Positions 46,501-58,735 of a DNA stretch of 64,000 bases are shown piece by piece (positions within the stretch are counted from its first letter, which is position 1; each line of letters opens with the position of its first letter). This stretch comes from Nipponacmea schrenckii (Eukaryota; Mollusca; Gastropoda; Lottiidae). The DNA lies in contig JAUJPP010000011.1 in the NCBI GenBank assembly GCA_030562195.1, positions 11,160,001-11,224,000 on the forward strand, in the 5' to 3' direction. Under the pieces are notes generated by a model. The model ran no database searches, was not told where the DNA came from, and saw nothing but the letters and a program-made list of their open reading frames with translations. A program made the position numbers and the translations under genes.

Positions 46501-49190
46501 GGACAAAATATGTTGATATTTGTCAACACCATAACATTCTGATTTTTCACATAGAATTTGATATAGTATATGAGTGGTCGTCTTTTTAAACACTGGGAAA
46601 ATCTGTCCAAATGTTCCTGGATCTCCTTCAGGTAAACTGCATGCAGAACTTGAATATGCTGTTCATTGTCCGGATCTAATATTCCATCATCTTCCATAAA
46701 ATGAAACAAGCGATGATATAAAATAATACACCCAGTCCATACCTCTCTCCATAAACGTTCAATCCTGAAAAAAAAAATACAATCCACAATAAACTACATA
46801 AATTCTTATAATCGGATGACAAAATGAGTAAAAGGATAAAGTTGCAGTACTGATTTGATGAGCTGAAGTTTTTCTAAAGAAAATTATTAACCATTGACAC
46901 CCAAATTTTATTATAAGTAAAATTTAGTAGAAATTATTTGTCATATATGCACTATATATTTTGAAATGCTACACATAAACCCATAACCATAACCCAAGGG
47001 TTTTCAGAACAGGTGCTATCAGATCATTACGTCAGAACTGCATTAATAAACAAAAAAATTTTTTTTTAAATCGTAAAAATATTTCTTTAAAGGGGCACAG
47101 TCTTGATTAGTTTCGGACAATCATCCGACAGCCTCAAACACATGAAATCTTTTGGTTAGCTAATCAGAAATAGTCTATAGAGCTTACCTTTGAAATTTGA
47201 GCCTTCAAATCCATGGGTATACATATTTATCTGTGTTTGAAAATCATAATGTCTTAAGATATTATGAACGTCCCGCCATATTGGAAAATCAAAGAGTTAT
47301 AAATAGACTACTGGGCAGGCCCACACTGATAAAACAAAAAGAAAGTACATGTAATAACAATTGTAGATTTTGTCAACAGGACACACAATTTTCAGACTGA
47401 CTGAAGACCAGCCGCGTACAGCACGGAAAAAAATAAAAAGTGAAATTTTTGAGGTATATTTCAAGGTATTTTGCGATTTTCTTAGAGCTTGAGTATTTCT
47501 GAGGACTGTTTAAATGTAACAAAGGCCCAAAACGACCCCTAAATATCAAGATTGTGCCCCTTTAAAATTGGGTTCTTAACAAACATGTATCAAGGCAAAT
47601 AGGAAGTGCACATGTTATAACCACTTTGTTAAAATGAAAGTTAAATTATGGCTATGACGTCATCCTTTGTTGTATTAATCCATTCTCTAATAGAATGTAT
47701 GAGTGTTGTTTGAACTACTCACTAACTGTCCACTATTTCAGGAAAATTGTTCACTTAATGTCCATTTTTTTATTTTTTTAAAAAAGTGTCCATTTTTTTA
47801 AAAAAGTGTCCATTATTTTTTTTAAAAAAGGGTCCATTATTTTTCAGTTGTTTGAACCTTCTATCTTTTCATTAACAAAGCAATTCAATAACTTAAAGCT
47901 CAAAATATAAAGTAACATCATACCTTTGATTATGGACACTGCGACAATGGTTTATTACTTATTCCTCTTTTTTCAAGCATATCTTCAGCCACCATGATAT
48001 TCTCTCCTCCTTTATCAGATCTTACTCTCCTGGGAAGTCCATACTCGGCCACAGCTTCCAAAAACCAATTAAGAACTGTGACATCTTTGTTATTATTAGA
48101 TACTTTAAGGTAAACAGGCATCCTTGAGTAACCATCTATACCTCCATGTATGACAAATCTCCAACTGAAAATCGAAAATAATTTCAAATGAAAAAATGAA
48201 CTCTATATATCTATATCCTCAATTGCTTATTTCAGAATACGATTATGTAATATTTTGACTTACAGCCCATACACCGAATTTGATAAATTTTGACCTAAGA
48301 ACCCAATAGACAGTGGCAAAGACAATACATCTACATAATAATTTGATCGCTTAAAATTATATGCAGTTTGAGATTATTTCACAAAAGATCAGTACTTAGC
48401 AGCGGTTACTTACTTACCGTATCAACTTGTGATTGCCATCAATATGCCACAAAGCAAGAGGTCCACTGACATTGTATACACGTCTCTGAGTTCTTCTCGT
48501 TGACATAAAGAGTCTTCTATACAGTACCCCTTCCGGATCCACTGTTCTCATCGCATTTCTTACTCTGTGTTGATGGATGCGGTGACCTTGGCTTTCCAAT
48601 ATAGACTTCACAGAACGGTTTCCTAAACATGGAAAGTTATTAACAATCTCTTTGACTTTATCATTTAATGCAGAGTCATCAATGGTGCTGTATGTAGAAT
48701 GAATACTTAAACCAAACTCTGAGAGCCTGCGCTGAACTGTTGATATACTGACATTTAGCGCATTTGCAATATCTTTATGTTTGAATTTATGCTGTAGGAA
48801 ATATTCTAATGTTTCTTTTGGTATTACTTTTCTTGGTCTCCCTAAGATATTTGAACGACCAGACGGACCGATACGTGTGGTGATATCTGACTGATGTGAG
48901 CAAACCCCTACATTTAACTCTTGTATTGCCTGCTCAATAAAATTCATAGACTCCTCTGTTTGCTGCAAAGTATCAGCATGCCCTTCTCCTCCTGCCAAGG
49001 CTTGAATTTGAGAAATCATCTCAACCACCAATTCCAACTCTCCAAGGAAGTCATAAGAAGTCATATCATCAGAAGTATTATTGGTATTACTGGCAGTCGA
49101 TCTAGTAGAATTATCGATGACTCTAATTATCGTATGTAGTTTTCGCCTTAATAAAGCAATGATTTCGTCTTCTACTGCAACTTCTGTCAT
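46500..49190 (-). pseudogene. IS3-like eukaryotic transposase, copy 2 (three exons)
   Basis: Exon 1 (49190-48418) begins MTEVAVEDEIIALLRRK, has an acidic Ser/Thr-rich N-terminus, the DNA-binding part (IANALNVSISTVQRRLSEFG) and ends LALWHIDGNHKLI. A 253-bp GT-AG intron (same position as in copy 1) leads to exon 2 (48164-47924): [25 protein letters not shown]. Intron 2 (47923-46765) contains a MITE. Exon 3 starts 46764: IERLWREVWTGCIILYHRLF, then DDGILDPDNEQHI; Glu of ERLWREV is a likely third catalytic acid after Asp in HIDG and SDKG. A frame break near 47955 precedes the conserved end of exon 2, and the frame is lost again near 46585. Overall better preserved than copy 1. Element ends were not identified. 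Confidence 0.75.
47087..47565. mobile_element. MITE with TTAA ends, 479 bp (copy 2)
   Basis: Near-identical inverse copy of 33672-34149 (TTAAAGGGGCACAGTCTTGA at the left, TTGTGCCCCTTTAA at the right). It is inserted in intron 2 of the second IS3-like transposase. Confidence 0.9.
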
Positions 49191-50459
49191 ATTTTCTACT
49201 CGAATGCCAGCATAAATATATTAAATGAAATTTAAATAATTTGAGTGGAAGTAATGCAACAGAAGTAAATTGTAAACAATACTATTCACTCACGACTGTC
49301 GTAAAATACTAATAAGCGCTTGATGTTCGAGGCTAGGGAGCAGTCGTTTAAAATTAGAATTAACATTTTGACCATTTTCACCCACGTCAATTCTAGACAT
49401 TTCAAATTTCAAAAAGCGGATTAGCATTTTCATAATAAGAAAACGAAAAATTGTTAAAATGTATTTTTGTTGTAGATAAAATCTTTAACGTGGAGAGGAA
49501 TATGATATTATAGAAAAAATTCACGAAAGAATAAATTTTTAGTTAAACTATAGAATATAAAAGTGATAATTTGGAATCAATAATTTGTAATTAAAAATCT
49601 GTAAATTGGAAAATAAAATTACGGTCTTGTAGTTTTTGATTTAGAATAAGAAATTTTATTTTTTTAACGTAAAATATAGATTTTGGAATATTAAATTTAT
49701 AATGTAGAATATGTAATTTAGGAAGACAGATTTAGGATATAAAATTCATAAGAAGCCAACATGAAATTTAGAATTTAGAATTTGGAATTTGAAATCTGTA
49801 AGATGAAATTATGGATTATACTAGTTGTAATTTGAAATTTAGCATTAACATTTTGACCATTTTCACCCTCCATAGTCAATTCTCCCGGAAATTCGTTTAA
49901 AAAAAGTCATTGGCGACAAAATGGCCAACGGTCGAAAAATCGACTTAAACTTGAAATTTCTCGAAAACGAGTAGATATAAAAATTATTAAAAAACCTTGT
50001 TGAAAAGCTTATTCAATTTCACATTTACTGATATATAATATGTCTTGGTATAAAATCGTGGGATTTGGGAAGGAATTGTTGAAGACGTGAAGGTAACGAT
50101 TTCGCCATTTTAGACAAGACACCCTACTTAAAATGACCATCCAAAATAAAAGTCTTAATCCTTGAAAATACTGAATATAACCATTACAAAACTGATATAG
50201 AAAGTTTCCTGACATTCTTAAGAACATAAATTAAACAAACTTACTCCGTGGCGGAACGACGTCAACAGATTCCTTTAGATTTAAATGAAAAGACATAGCA
50301 GGCCATGTCGTGGCCATTTTTTATCCCATAATATTCAATGTAAACAATAAAAGGGAGGTAACTAAAATAGAGATAACTCTACCACAATTAACTGATATGT
50401 AACAATACACCAGCCAAGTTTATTTGAAATGTGCACTTTGTCTTGCTCTGCCTGTTGGC
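49191..50459. other. AT-rich spacer, no gene recognised
   Basis: Contains degenerate AAATTTAGAATTTGGAATTT-type repeats (49560-49860). No domain or spliced exon is seen. Confidence 0.5.
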
Positions 50460-51990
50460 TGGGACACAAGGAGAGCTAATTAGTTTCCCTGAAATTGGTA
50501 CCATTATTATTTCTTACCGAAGCTCCCTGATTTCTATCAAAATTACTATTATGATTCCTTACTGTTTTGCAATCACGGCGAATATGACCCTTCTTGCCAC
50601 ACGCCCAACTAGTTATTTCTGTCCCTACCGCATTTACTTGGCGGTTTTTGACCTACAATATTTTGCAATATGTCCCAATTTATTGCACGTATGATATCTC
50701 TTAGGTCTAACGTGGTCAATCTCCATGGGAGTGTATGTGTCACTGGATTGAATATCTTTCCCTACTCTTAAGTTGAACCTTTGTCTAAGATTTTGCTCCA
50801 CCATAGCCGACGCCACAGCGGCCTGGAGAGTTAAAGGATTCTCCCTCGTAGTTTCGTAGTTTGATGTAATCTTGTCGCAGCCCGTCGACAAAGAAGCCGA
50901 TGAGCTGACGCTCTAGCTCTATGGAGCTTGTTCCCCCCGAATATGCTTCCGCAGCCAAAAGCAGAAGTCTTTCCCCAAAACATTGGAAATTTTCGTCCTT
51001 GTTTTGTTTAATTTTCTTAATGTAAAGAATTATCTGTAGTCTGGAGTAGTTTTTAGTTATGTTTATAATATGGGTCTGGCAGATATAGTCTATATTTATC
51101 TATTTATAGCATTCTATTTTCACACGCTGATTTGGAAGAACTTGGAGTATACAAATTTAGGTAAATTAACATTTCATTTGATATAAATCTTATTTCTTTG
51201 AGCATCTTAATCATAATTTAAATTAATTTAATATGCAGATTAGTATGACAAATATTTTATCAGTATTTATAAGGATTTTACCAAAAGCTTTAAAAAATAA
51301 CAACTTCCGTTTTATAGCTAGATAATCATGACTACAATGTAGGTCATTTGTTCTTTGTTTAAAATCTGCCAGTCCTAATATGTATATTTTAATTATAAAA
51401 AAAGTTTTGTTAATTATGTATTTCTAGAATCTTTGATACTTTCAAAATATGTATGTTTATGTGTAATAACTGATGAATATCATTTGTTATTTTTATGCTT
51501 TATATTTGTATTTTATTAATTGGTTTTCTATCTTTCAATACCATATATTATATCTATAAATATTCTTCAGTACGAGTAGGAAATTGAGTGTTAATTTGTC
51601 TGTCGTTCGAAGGTGAGAAGATATGCTGGACTCTCTGTTAACAGCACATACGATAACATAGCGATTACTCCCAGTCAGCAGTTCTTGAAAGTGAATTTCG
51701 CTGCAAGGCTGGGCATACTAAGACCGAAATAGTCGGCACTTTATTGTCTAACCCTAATTGTAACTCTTCTGAAAAACTTATGTTTGTTTTAAATGATTCG
51801 TCTCCAAATATCTTTGAATAAAGCTAGAAACTATGCCCCTGGACGTTTGTTAATTTCAATTAGTTTCATTTTCTCGTTCCCAATTTTAGCGAGAACGGAA
51901 TATTTTTCTATTTGTTTTATCCAATCTCTAAATTGTTTGGGATTTCCTGAGAACGGCTGTACGATGTGCGTGACGCTCTGTGTCGCCATG
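50460..51990 (-). pseudogene. LTR retrotransposon gag, minus strand (interrupted)
   Basis: The N-terminus is MATQSVTHIVQPFSGNPKQF, then RDWIKQIEKYSVLAKIG (51990-51840). About 0.8 kb of AT-rich DNA interrupts the gene. It resumes at about 51050 with KDENFQCFGERLLLLAAEAY and LIGFFVDGLRQDYIKL, and after a frame change ends with two zinc-knuckle-like segments (TCNKLGHIAKYC and CGKKGHIRRDC), each lacking its first Cys (Tyr and Ser there). It is related to the plus-strand gag at 54724. It is inactive. Confidence 0.7.
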
Positions 51991-52119
51991 TTATCAGTCA
52001 AATGACTAATTTGGATTGACAGTGACTTGAAAAATTCTCCCCCCATTGTGAAATAAACAAGGACAAAATAGTACTCGCGGTTTGTTTTTTTCTCCTTCGT
52101 TGTGATGATCTTGATCCGT

Positions 52120-52460
52120 CCGAAATCCTGCGAGCGGTACCAATTAAACAACAAGTATGTGGGAAAACTTGTTGCTTAGGGTTTAGGGTTTTCACGTTGT
52201 GTTATTGTGTTGATCATCTAGCAATGTCCCACGTTGTGTCTCTCTGCATATTGATAGGCAGCAAACAGTCTCCAATGTTTTATTCAGGTAGATGTTAGTA
52301 TATAATATACAACAGTCGACAGGTTACTTGATCTTGGGATACGTAACGACCAAACGAGTCCTCTGGTATCCTCAGTGGTACTATCGAAAATAACTTTTTA
52401 CGCGAGCTTTTATAGGCATCCCAAGAAAAAGTATTACAAAAGAAAATGTTAGTATATAAA
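52120..52460 (-). mobile_element. Probable 5' LTR and primer-binding site of the minus-strand retrotransposon
   Basis: Upstream of the gag the minus strand has AATTGGTACCGCTCGCAGGA, which aligns with the primer-binding region of the plus-strand element (AATTGGTGCCGTGACCAGGA). Further out lie CACAACGTG blocks shared with the other LTR, an AATAAA and a TATA-like CCTATAAAAGCTCG. The outer LTR edge is uncertain. Confidence 0.45.
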
Positions 52461-52829
52461 GGGGCGAAAAGTAGGTAACTGGTAATAGCATCAGGTGACC
52501 AGCTAACCTACATTCGTCATCAACTTAAACAATAACCCGTTTTGGTAGGCTGAAAACAGATTCAATTTGGACAACGTGATCAATTTATATCTTTTTAAAT
52601 GACCAAGATTGAATAGTGTTAGCCAATAATCGAAACATCTAGGTGGTTCATTCGGTCATCACGTGGGCATGAAAGGGGACATTCCTTAACTTCGAAAGTA
52701 GATTTAGGCCATAACGGGTCAGTGACAATGGGGTGACGAGGGACACATTCCCTTAAAATCTTTACCAGCCTAACTAATTCGCTTGTAACCGATGCGATTG
52801 GAAACGCATTTGCAGTGCATTTTCCAACA

Positions 52830-53105
52830 GTCCATCTTTCCTGGGTAGACAAAATATTATATTTATGAAATAACGTACAGAAATAGAAAAGAGATATCAT
52901 ATTCAATGGGTTATTGGGTAGGCAAGTCCAGATTTATCGGGTATTAGTGTCCATCATTCCTGGGTAGACAAAATATCATACTTTTGAAATAATAGAAAAG
53001 AAATTTTTAAAATTCAATGTCCTGAATTCTTGGGTAGGCAAGTACAGACTTATTGGGTACAAGTGTCCATATTTCCTGGGTAGACAAAATATTGTTATAT
53101 GTTGC
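52830..53105. repeat. Three units of about 110-130 bp
   Basis: CCTGGGTAGACAAAATATTA recurs at about 52838, 52968 and 53077, each preceded by GTCCAT, with TTGGGTAGGCAAGT(C/A)CAGA between them. Confidence 0.7.
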
Positions 53106-54246
53106 TAGAATTAGAGGGATACCGAAAGCAAACAAAATGTATTCCTTACTATGCATCAACTGATTTACAGTAGACCTGTGCATCTTCAGAATCAGACCAA
53201 GTTACAGGCCAGTTCACTTTCTTGGCAGCCCCACAAGACTACACCAATAAAATTCATCCATGATCTTAAGGTAAAATATAATCTAAATTATCATCTTGAA
53301 GTAAGAAGTGTGTCACAAATAGGTTACTGACAAACACAAAAATAGTTTCTTGTGTTATTATTCTTCAGAACATCTTTTTTTTTTTAAAGCAAAATAGGCC
53401 TACTGGCTTCAAAAGTAAGGGCGAAGGTAATTTAGCACATGAAGATTGGGTTTTAATCAACTTCATATATGCCTACTACAAGTTATGATAAGACTGAGAA
53501 TTATTCACATATCCAATGATAAAATGAAAGTAGGCCAAAACTATACAACAACAAAAGATGAAATAATTATTCCAGGACCAAGAAATACCGGTATGGCGGT
53601 ATCATTGAACATTATATATAGGCTGTTGTAAGCGGTTTTGTATATAAATATAACATGAATTCAGCAAAGGCAAGACGCATTTGTGTTAATCATTTTAAAA
53701 ACCACTGGCCTATGAGTTCGAGTATTGCCCTTATGTCTCTGGATCTGAGTGGGCAGAGGAAAACTGAGATGCCGAGGGGGCATCGCGTCCGTTTCCGGGG
53801 TGTGGGAAGATCACCGGGTGAATCAAGGAACATTCATATGCCACCCATTTGCCAGCATTCTGCAGTAACCTGGACAATCCATGCAGCACACAAGATAGTT
53901 CTATTTTTGCGTGCTCTGGCAGCCAGAGTTCCAAAAGCTTCAGGTGTAAGAAAATAGCCATTTTCTTATTTTAAATTAATATAGTGTGAAACAAACTCTT
54001 TACTTTCTTTACTTTGCTCTCTTACGGACCGTTGTTTAGATCGGTAATAACAATGTTAATTGGCTACCATTGTAATCGAGCTGAAGTGCCTTTGTGACTA
54101 GCCGATATTTGTACAGGTGCAAGGTGGCCGACCGCCGACCTGAGGTTCACCTAAAAACATGGATTGTGTCCCCAAATGACCACTCTTGACCAGCCCACTT
54201 GAAAGGGATTGGGTTATTTATACATGAGGTAATATAGTCAATTAAC
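53106..54246. other. No gene recognised
   Basis: A GC-richer patch at 53720-53950 has open frames of 76-100 codons on both strands, but no domain or homologue was recognised. Confidence 0.45.
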
Positions 54247-54562
54247 TGTTATAGGGGGCCGTGAGAGAAGAAAACATTAATATTTCTCATTATATTCTTT
54301 TATTTCGGAGATTATCTATTATTTTATTCTTCTATACTCTAATTATTTTTGTATTGTATTGTATTGTGTGTTTTGGCTTTATCAGGCGGTAAAATACTTC
54401 TCTCACCAGTTAGTTTCGAGGATACCGAACTGCTCAGACGCCTGATATCGCCAACCACAGCTTACCTATATGTTAAGTTAATAAATCATCTTTAAACCAT
54501 CGCAAGTACTTGAAGTTATTTCAATAGAAGAACACAACGTGACGAAGTCCTACACTTGCCGA
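54247..54562 (+). mobile_element. LTR, with primer-binding site at 54565-54582
   Basis: The LTR probably starts TGTTATAGGGGGCC and ends after GAAGTCCTACACTTG. It has TTTATCAGGCGGTAAAATAC and TAATAAATCATC (a possible AATAAA). It is followed by TGGTGCCGTGACCAGGAT, a plausible tRNA primer-binding site. Its 3' part matches 18384-18530. The matching 3' LTR was not found. Confidence 0.65.
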
Positions 54563-54723
54563 ATTGGTGCCGTGACCAGGATTCTGAACGGGAATACAGA
54601 AAAGAAACAGATAGGATCTCTACCACAGACGGGAAATCAGGAAGGATTCCATTCCGGTGAGTAGCCTTTACTAGTCAGAGCATTTAAATGGTTGAAGAAT
54701 TTTTTTAGTCTTTATCAAACCAG

Positions 54724-55243
54724 TTGAGCACACTGACAGATACAATATCGGCACAGGGAGTATCTAACATTATCACTCCTTTCGACGGTAAACCAGCCAA
54801 ATTTAGGGACTGGATTAAGTCTATAGAGAAATATGCAGTCCTTGCAAAAGTCGATACTGATAAAATGAAACTCATAGCGTTTCAAACATCGAAAGGGATA
54901 GTATCCAATTTTATTCAAAGATATATATAATCAAATCCGGAATCTATTTAACTATTTAAGCCTTAAACAAGAATTATCGATAAGGTTTGGCGAGGTCATG
55001 GATCAGTTGCATGCTTTGGCCCTTATTCGAAAGGTAAGGCAGAACCAAAATGAAAATGTACAGTGTTTTGGTGAAAGGTTGCTGTTATTGGCCACAGAGG
55101 CATATTCAGGTCCGTCAACCTTAGAGGTGGAAAGACAATAAATAGGGTTTTTTATAGATGGGCTAAGGGAAAACTATCAGAAATTAAGAAGTATGAGAGA
55201 AAATCCCAAAACGCCTCAAGAGGCTGTAACGTCAGCCTGGCTT
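54724..55243 (+). pseudogene. LTR retrotransposon gag, plus strand
   Basis: The frame has VSNIITPFDGKPAKFRDWIK, then EKYAVLAKVDTDKM, a frame change after IQRYI, and then RFGEVMDQLHALAL, NVQCFGERLLLLATEAY and FFIDGLRENYQKLRSM with one stop. No ATG is found at the expected start (TTG instead). It ends abruptly at about 55243, where a minus-strand Jockey-like LINE begins. It resembles the minus-strand gag at 50460-51990 residue for residue over long stretches. Confidence 0.75.
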
Positions 55244-55659
55244 TTGCCCGAGAAATGTGAAAAGAGGCCATGTTGTCATCGGAAGGAGCACGTTCAAGCA
55301 ATCGTAAAACACGATTACGTTCTTTCAGTGCTGTCTTACAGTCTTCATTAAACCATGGTTTATTGAATCGTTTTGGAGTTGCCGAGGTTTTACGAATCGC
55401 CTGACCCGATACATCTTGTAAGATGGTGGTAAATAGTTCCATCGGGTCTTCAGCTTCATCTAGATCATGTTGAGGAAAAGAAGAAATGCAAAGCACCTCA
55501 AAGAGGGACCAATTAGATTTAGAGAGTTTCCATCTTTGTCGCCTGTCTACTGGTGAAGGACCATTATTCCGTAGAACTACAGGATAATGATCACTGTGGT
55601 AGAGATCGTCATGGACACTCCAAGAAAAATCTTGGAACAAAGATGGTGAGCTAATTGTC
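55244..55659 (-). pseudogene. Jockey-like LINE, distal endonuclease part
   Basis: The minus-strand frame has LFQDFSWSVHDDLYHSDHYP, the C-terminal S-D-H motif of the APE-type endonuclease, then KPWFNEDCKTALKERNRVLR and SFHISRAKAR, the usual region between endonuclease and reverse transcriptase. It is cut off from its N-terminal part (58033-58735) by another LINE. Confidence 0.7.
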
Positions 55660-56300
55660 TATAATAATAATAATAATAAACTCTTTATTTTACATGGGTC
55701 AGAATTAGGCCCAATACACAAGGACATGGTCCTGTCTCACATTCAGCCCATGGGGCAATACATTGGAAAAAAAAAAAAAATCGAAAATACATAATATCTC
55801 AATATACAATTCGTCTGAAATACTAAAAATACACAAGTACATGTGTATCAAATGGACAGAGATATGTTCCAGCGATCAAGTACATGACCACAAATAAATA
55901 TACAATACTCCACGTACAATTTGTTTAAAAATACACAAGTACATGTGCATGAATGGACAGATTTCCAACCTACAATTTGTTTATAAAATGGATGTAATAT
56001 ATAGCTCCCGCGGCCATGCACACGACCGCAAAAAATCACGTATTATTTCAACGTACAATTTATTTTCAAATACACAATTACATGTGTAAATAATGGACAG
56101 ATTTATCTTCCGGCGATCAAGTACATGACAGCAAAAACCATATATCATTTCAAGGTACAATTAGTTTTAAAATACACAAGTACATGTGTATAAAATGGAC
56201 AGATTCATCATTCTGCGATCAAGTACATGACCACAAAAACCAAGGAATATACAAGTACATCTGCATGAGACGATCAGACATCAAAACATACATATAAAAA

Positions 56301-56332
<32 letters not shown>

Positions 56333-57950
56333 AAAAAGAAAAAAAGAATTGCCAAAGCGTCAGTGCATGTGCTGCGAGCGGGCTACCCAACCCTACTCCA
56401 TTTTATGTTCTTATTTTCTATGGAGGGGGAGGTAGGATTTGTCCATGCTCAAGACCAGCTTTAAGGATGTTTACTCATCCCCCGACAGTAGTAATTTAGA
56501 TTTTCAAAATGGTTCAAGTTAGGCCAAAATAGAATTGTTGGTGGTGATATACCTGCGGGAAAGGGAAAATAAAATTAATAAATTACTTAAATCATTAAAT
56601 CATGGAGAAACACAATTGTTAAGATAGCCATCAGCAAGTAAGCCTATAGTTGGTGAAAAGAATACCCGTGTAACAGGAAGTATGCTTATGTTAATGAAAG
56701 ATTACCAAGAATCATCCTTCGAAAAGTCTTAAAATCTGATGCTGATTTAATATTTTCGTCTAGACCATTCCATAAAATTGATCCTTTGTATTTAATACTT
56801 TGTTTAAACAAATTGATTCGTGGTTTTTGCACCACAAGTTTTGAATTTATGCTAGAATAAGGCGTCTGTTTATAGCTAAAGAGGCTTGAAAGGTAGGAAG
56901 GAGACAAGTTGTTCAGAATTTTATACATAAATTTATACGAATTAAAATTATGCCTGGTTTTAATGTCAAAAATATTAAGCCTTTTAAGATTCAGTGACAA
57001 ATCAGTATTATACTTAGAACCAAGAATTAATTTAAAAGCAATTTTTTGTTGCCTGTGTAAAATATCGGCCGATGCAATGTCGTGCGAATCCCAAATAGTT
57101 GAACAATAATCCAAATATGGTTGAAAGTGACATTTATAAAAAATAGATCTATATTTTTCAGGCATGATCTTTCTTAACTGTCGCAGTTGAAATAACTTAG
57201 TATTTAAAATTTTAGCAACGAACTTTACGTGCGGAGTCCATGAGAGATTTTGATTCACAGTAACACCTAGTAATTTAAAGTTTTCAACTTGTTCAATAAA
57301 TTGATTATTAAGTTCAATTGATAAATCTGATGAATATTTCCTTTTTTGAGAAGTTGTAATTAACATACATTTGGTCTTATTTTCATTTAAAATCATTACA
57401 TTAAAGGAACACCAGTTTAAGATTGCATCAGTATCTTCTTGCAATTTTAATTGTATGTCAGTAACCGATTTACCAGAAGTATAAATCGTAGTATCATCCG
57501 CAAAAAGATCACAGTTAGAGTTAATATGCAATGGCAAATCATTAATATAAAGATTAAACAACAAGGGACCTAAAATTGATCCTTGTGGTACTCCATACTT
57601 TATACTTCGAGAAGACGAAAGAGTTCCATTGACGTAACAACGCTGAGTACGATTCGACAAGTAACAATTTATGAAGGTTATTAATGCATTCGAAAATTTG
57701 TATAGTTTTAGTTTTTCAATAATTATCTCATGGGAAATCAAATCAAATGCTTTTGTAAAATCAAAGAAAATAGAACCAACCATAAGATTATTATTTACTG
57801 CATCATAAACATATGATCTAGATGAGAAAAGGTTTTTGTTCTTGAGCAGAAATATGTAGGCGATTCGTCATTAAAGATACAAAGATCGTTGTCATATATG
57901 AAGTCAGCTACTAATTTTCCTCTGCTGTTATCATCAGGACTTAAAAAAAC
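55660..57950 (-). mobile_element. LINE with reverse transcriptase, minus strand
   Basis: The open frame from 57783 to 56686 has IFFDFTKAFDLISHEII, YGVPQGSILGPLLFNLYIND and LFADDTTIY, the standard RT palm motifs including the F-A-D-D box, and a C-terminal region (DYCSTIWDSHDIASADILHR). Upstream, about 57930-57800, DDNSRGKLVADFIYDNDLCI is an endonuclease fragment joined directly to RT, so much of the element is deleted. The 3' UTR has about 100-bp repeats, a long A-rich run (56297-56345) and ends with (TTA)n at 55660-55678. RT architecture fits the Jockey/CR1/L2 group. It is inserted in the Jockey-like LINE. Confidence 0.85.
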
Positions 57951-58032
57951 CATTTAACATAATAATAGTAAATTAAAGATAGTGTGATGGGCCTCAATCT
58001 TTAATTAATGGCTAGTGGCTTAAAAAAAACAT

Positions 58033-58735
58033 TTACCCAGAAATTATGCAACTATTTTGGTGACCATTGAAATCTCCGAGCAAAATGCAAGGAGATGGAA
58101 GCTGGGCAACATGGTCATCCAGGTCTCTGGGGTTTAGAATGGAGTTAGGTGGCAAATAGATGGAGCATAGGGTAATAGGCACGTGGAGTGTTACTCGCAC
58201 GGCAATTACCTGCAGATGTGACTGAGCAACGTTTCTATTAACAATAATAGAAACACCACCCGAGACCTTGTCATCACCAGTGTCATAATGGTGGTAGGAA
58301 ACAAAATGTTTGAATGGCACTAAATGTAAATTCGTTGGCTTAAGGAATGTCTCTTGGAGAGAAATGAGGAGAGACTTTAATAGAAATGTTAGCAAGTGAA
58401 GTTGATTTAAGTAATAGCTCTGCATGGATTTTGCGAGAGCATTCAACCAACAAAGACCCATTACGCACTTTTCTGATCGATTTTGGCTCACTGATGATAA
58501 GGACCTCTCAGAGTCACTACTGTCAATGACAAGAAACCGAGGCCACGATTCGTCTGAAGTAGACGAATCGCTAAATTCGGCCTCGGTTAGCCGGCGTTTA
58601 CGCTCGTTTGTTATTTTTTTTTTTAGTGTAGCCATGAAGAAAAAATTGAGAATTCATCTCTCGAGACCCCCGATCACCACGGACCACGACCTTCGCGCAG
58701 GCTCGGCGCGGGACTCCAGCGCCAGCGCCCTAGGG
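58033..58735 (-). pseudogene. Jockey-like LINE, 5' UTR and proximal endonuclease
   Basis: The frame starts MATLKKKITNERKRRLTEA (58635) with a Ser/Asp-rich segment and then, after a probable frame change, SLQETFLKPTNLHL, HHYDTGDDKVSGGVSIIV and ILLGDFNGH, all typical of an APE-type LINE endonuclease (Q-E-T-x-L, G-D-F-N). It goes out of register after GDFNGH. A GC-rich leader (58640-58735) probably marks the element's 5' end. Confidence 0.7.

Noticed and set aside
53655..53961. 100-codon plus and 76-codon minus frames in a GC-richer patch
   Set aside because: No domain, splice context or homologue recognised; they could be chance or a decayed element.
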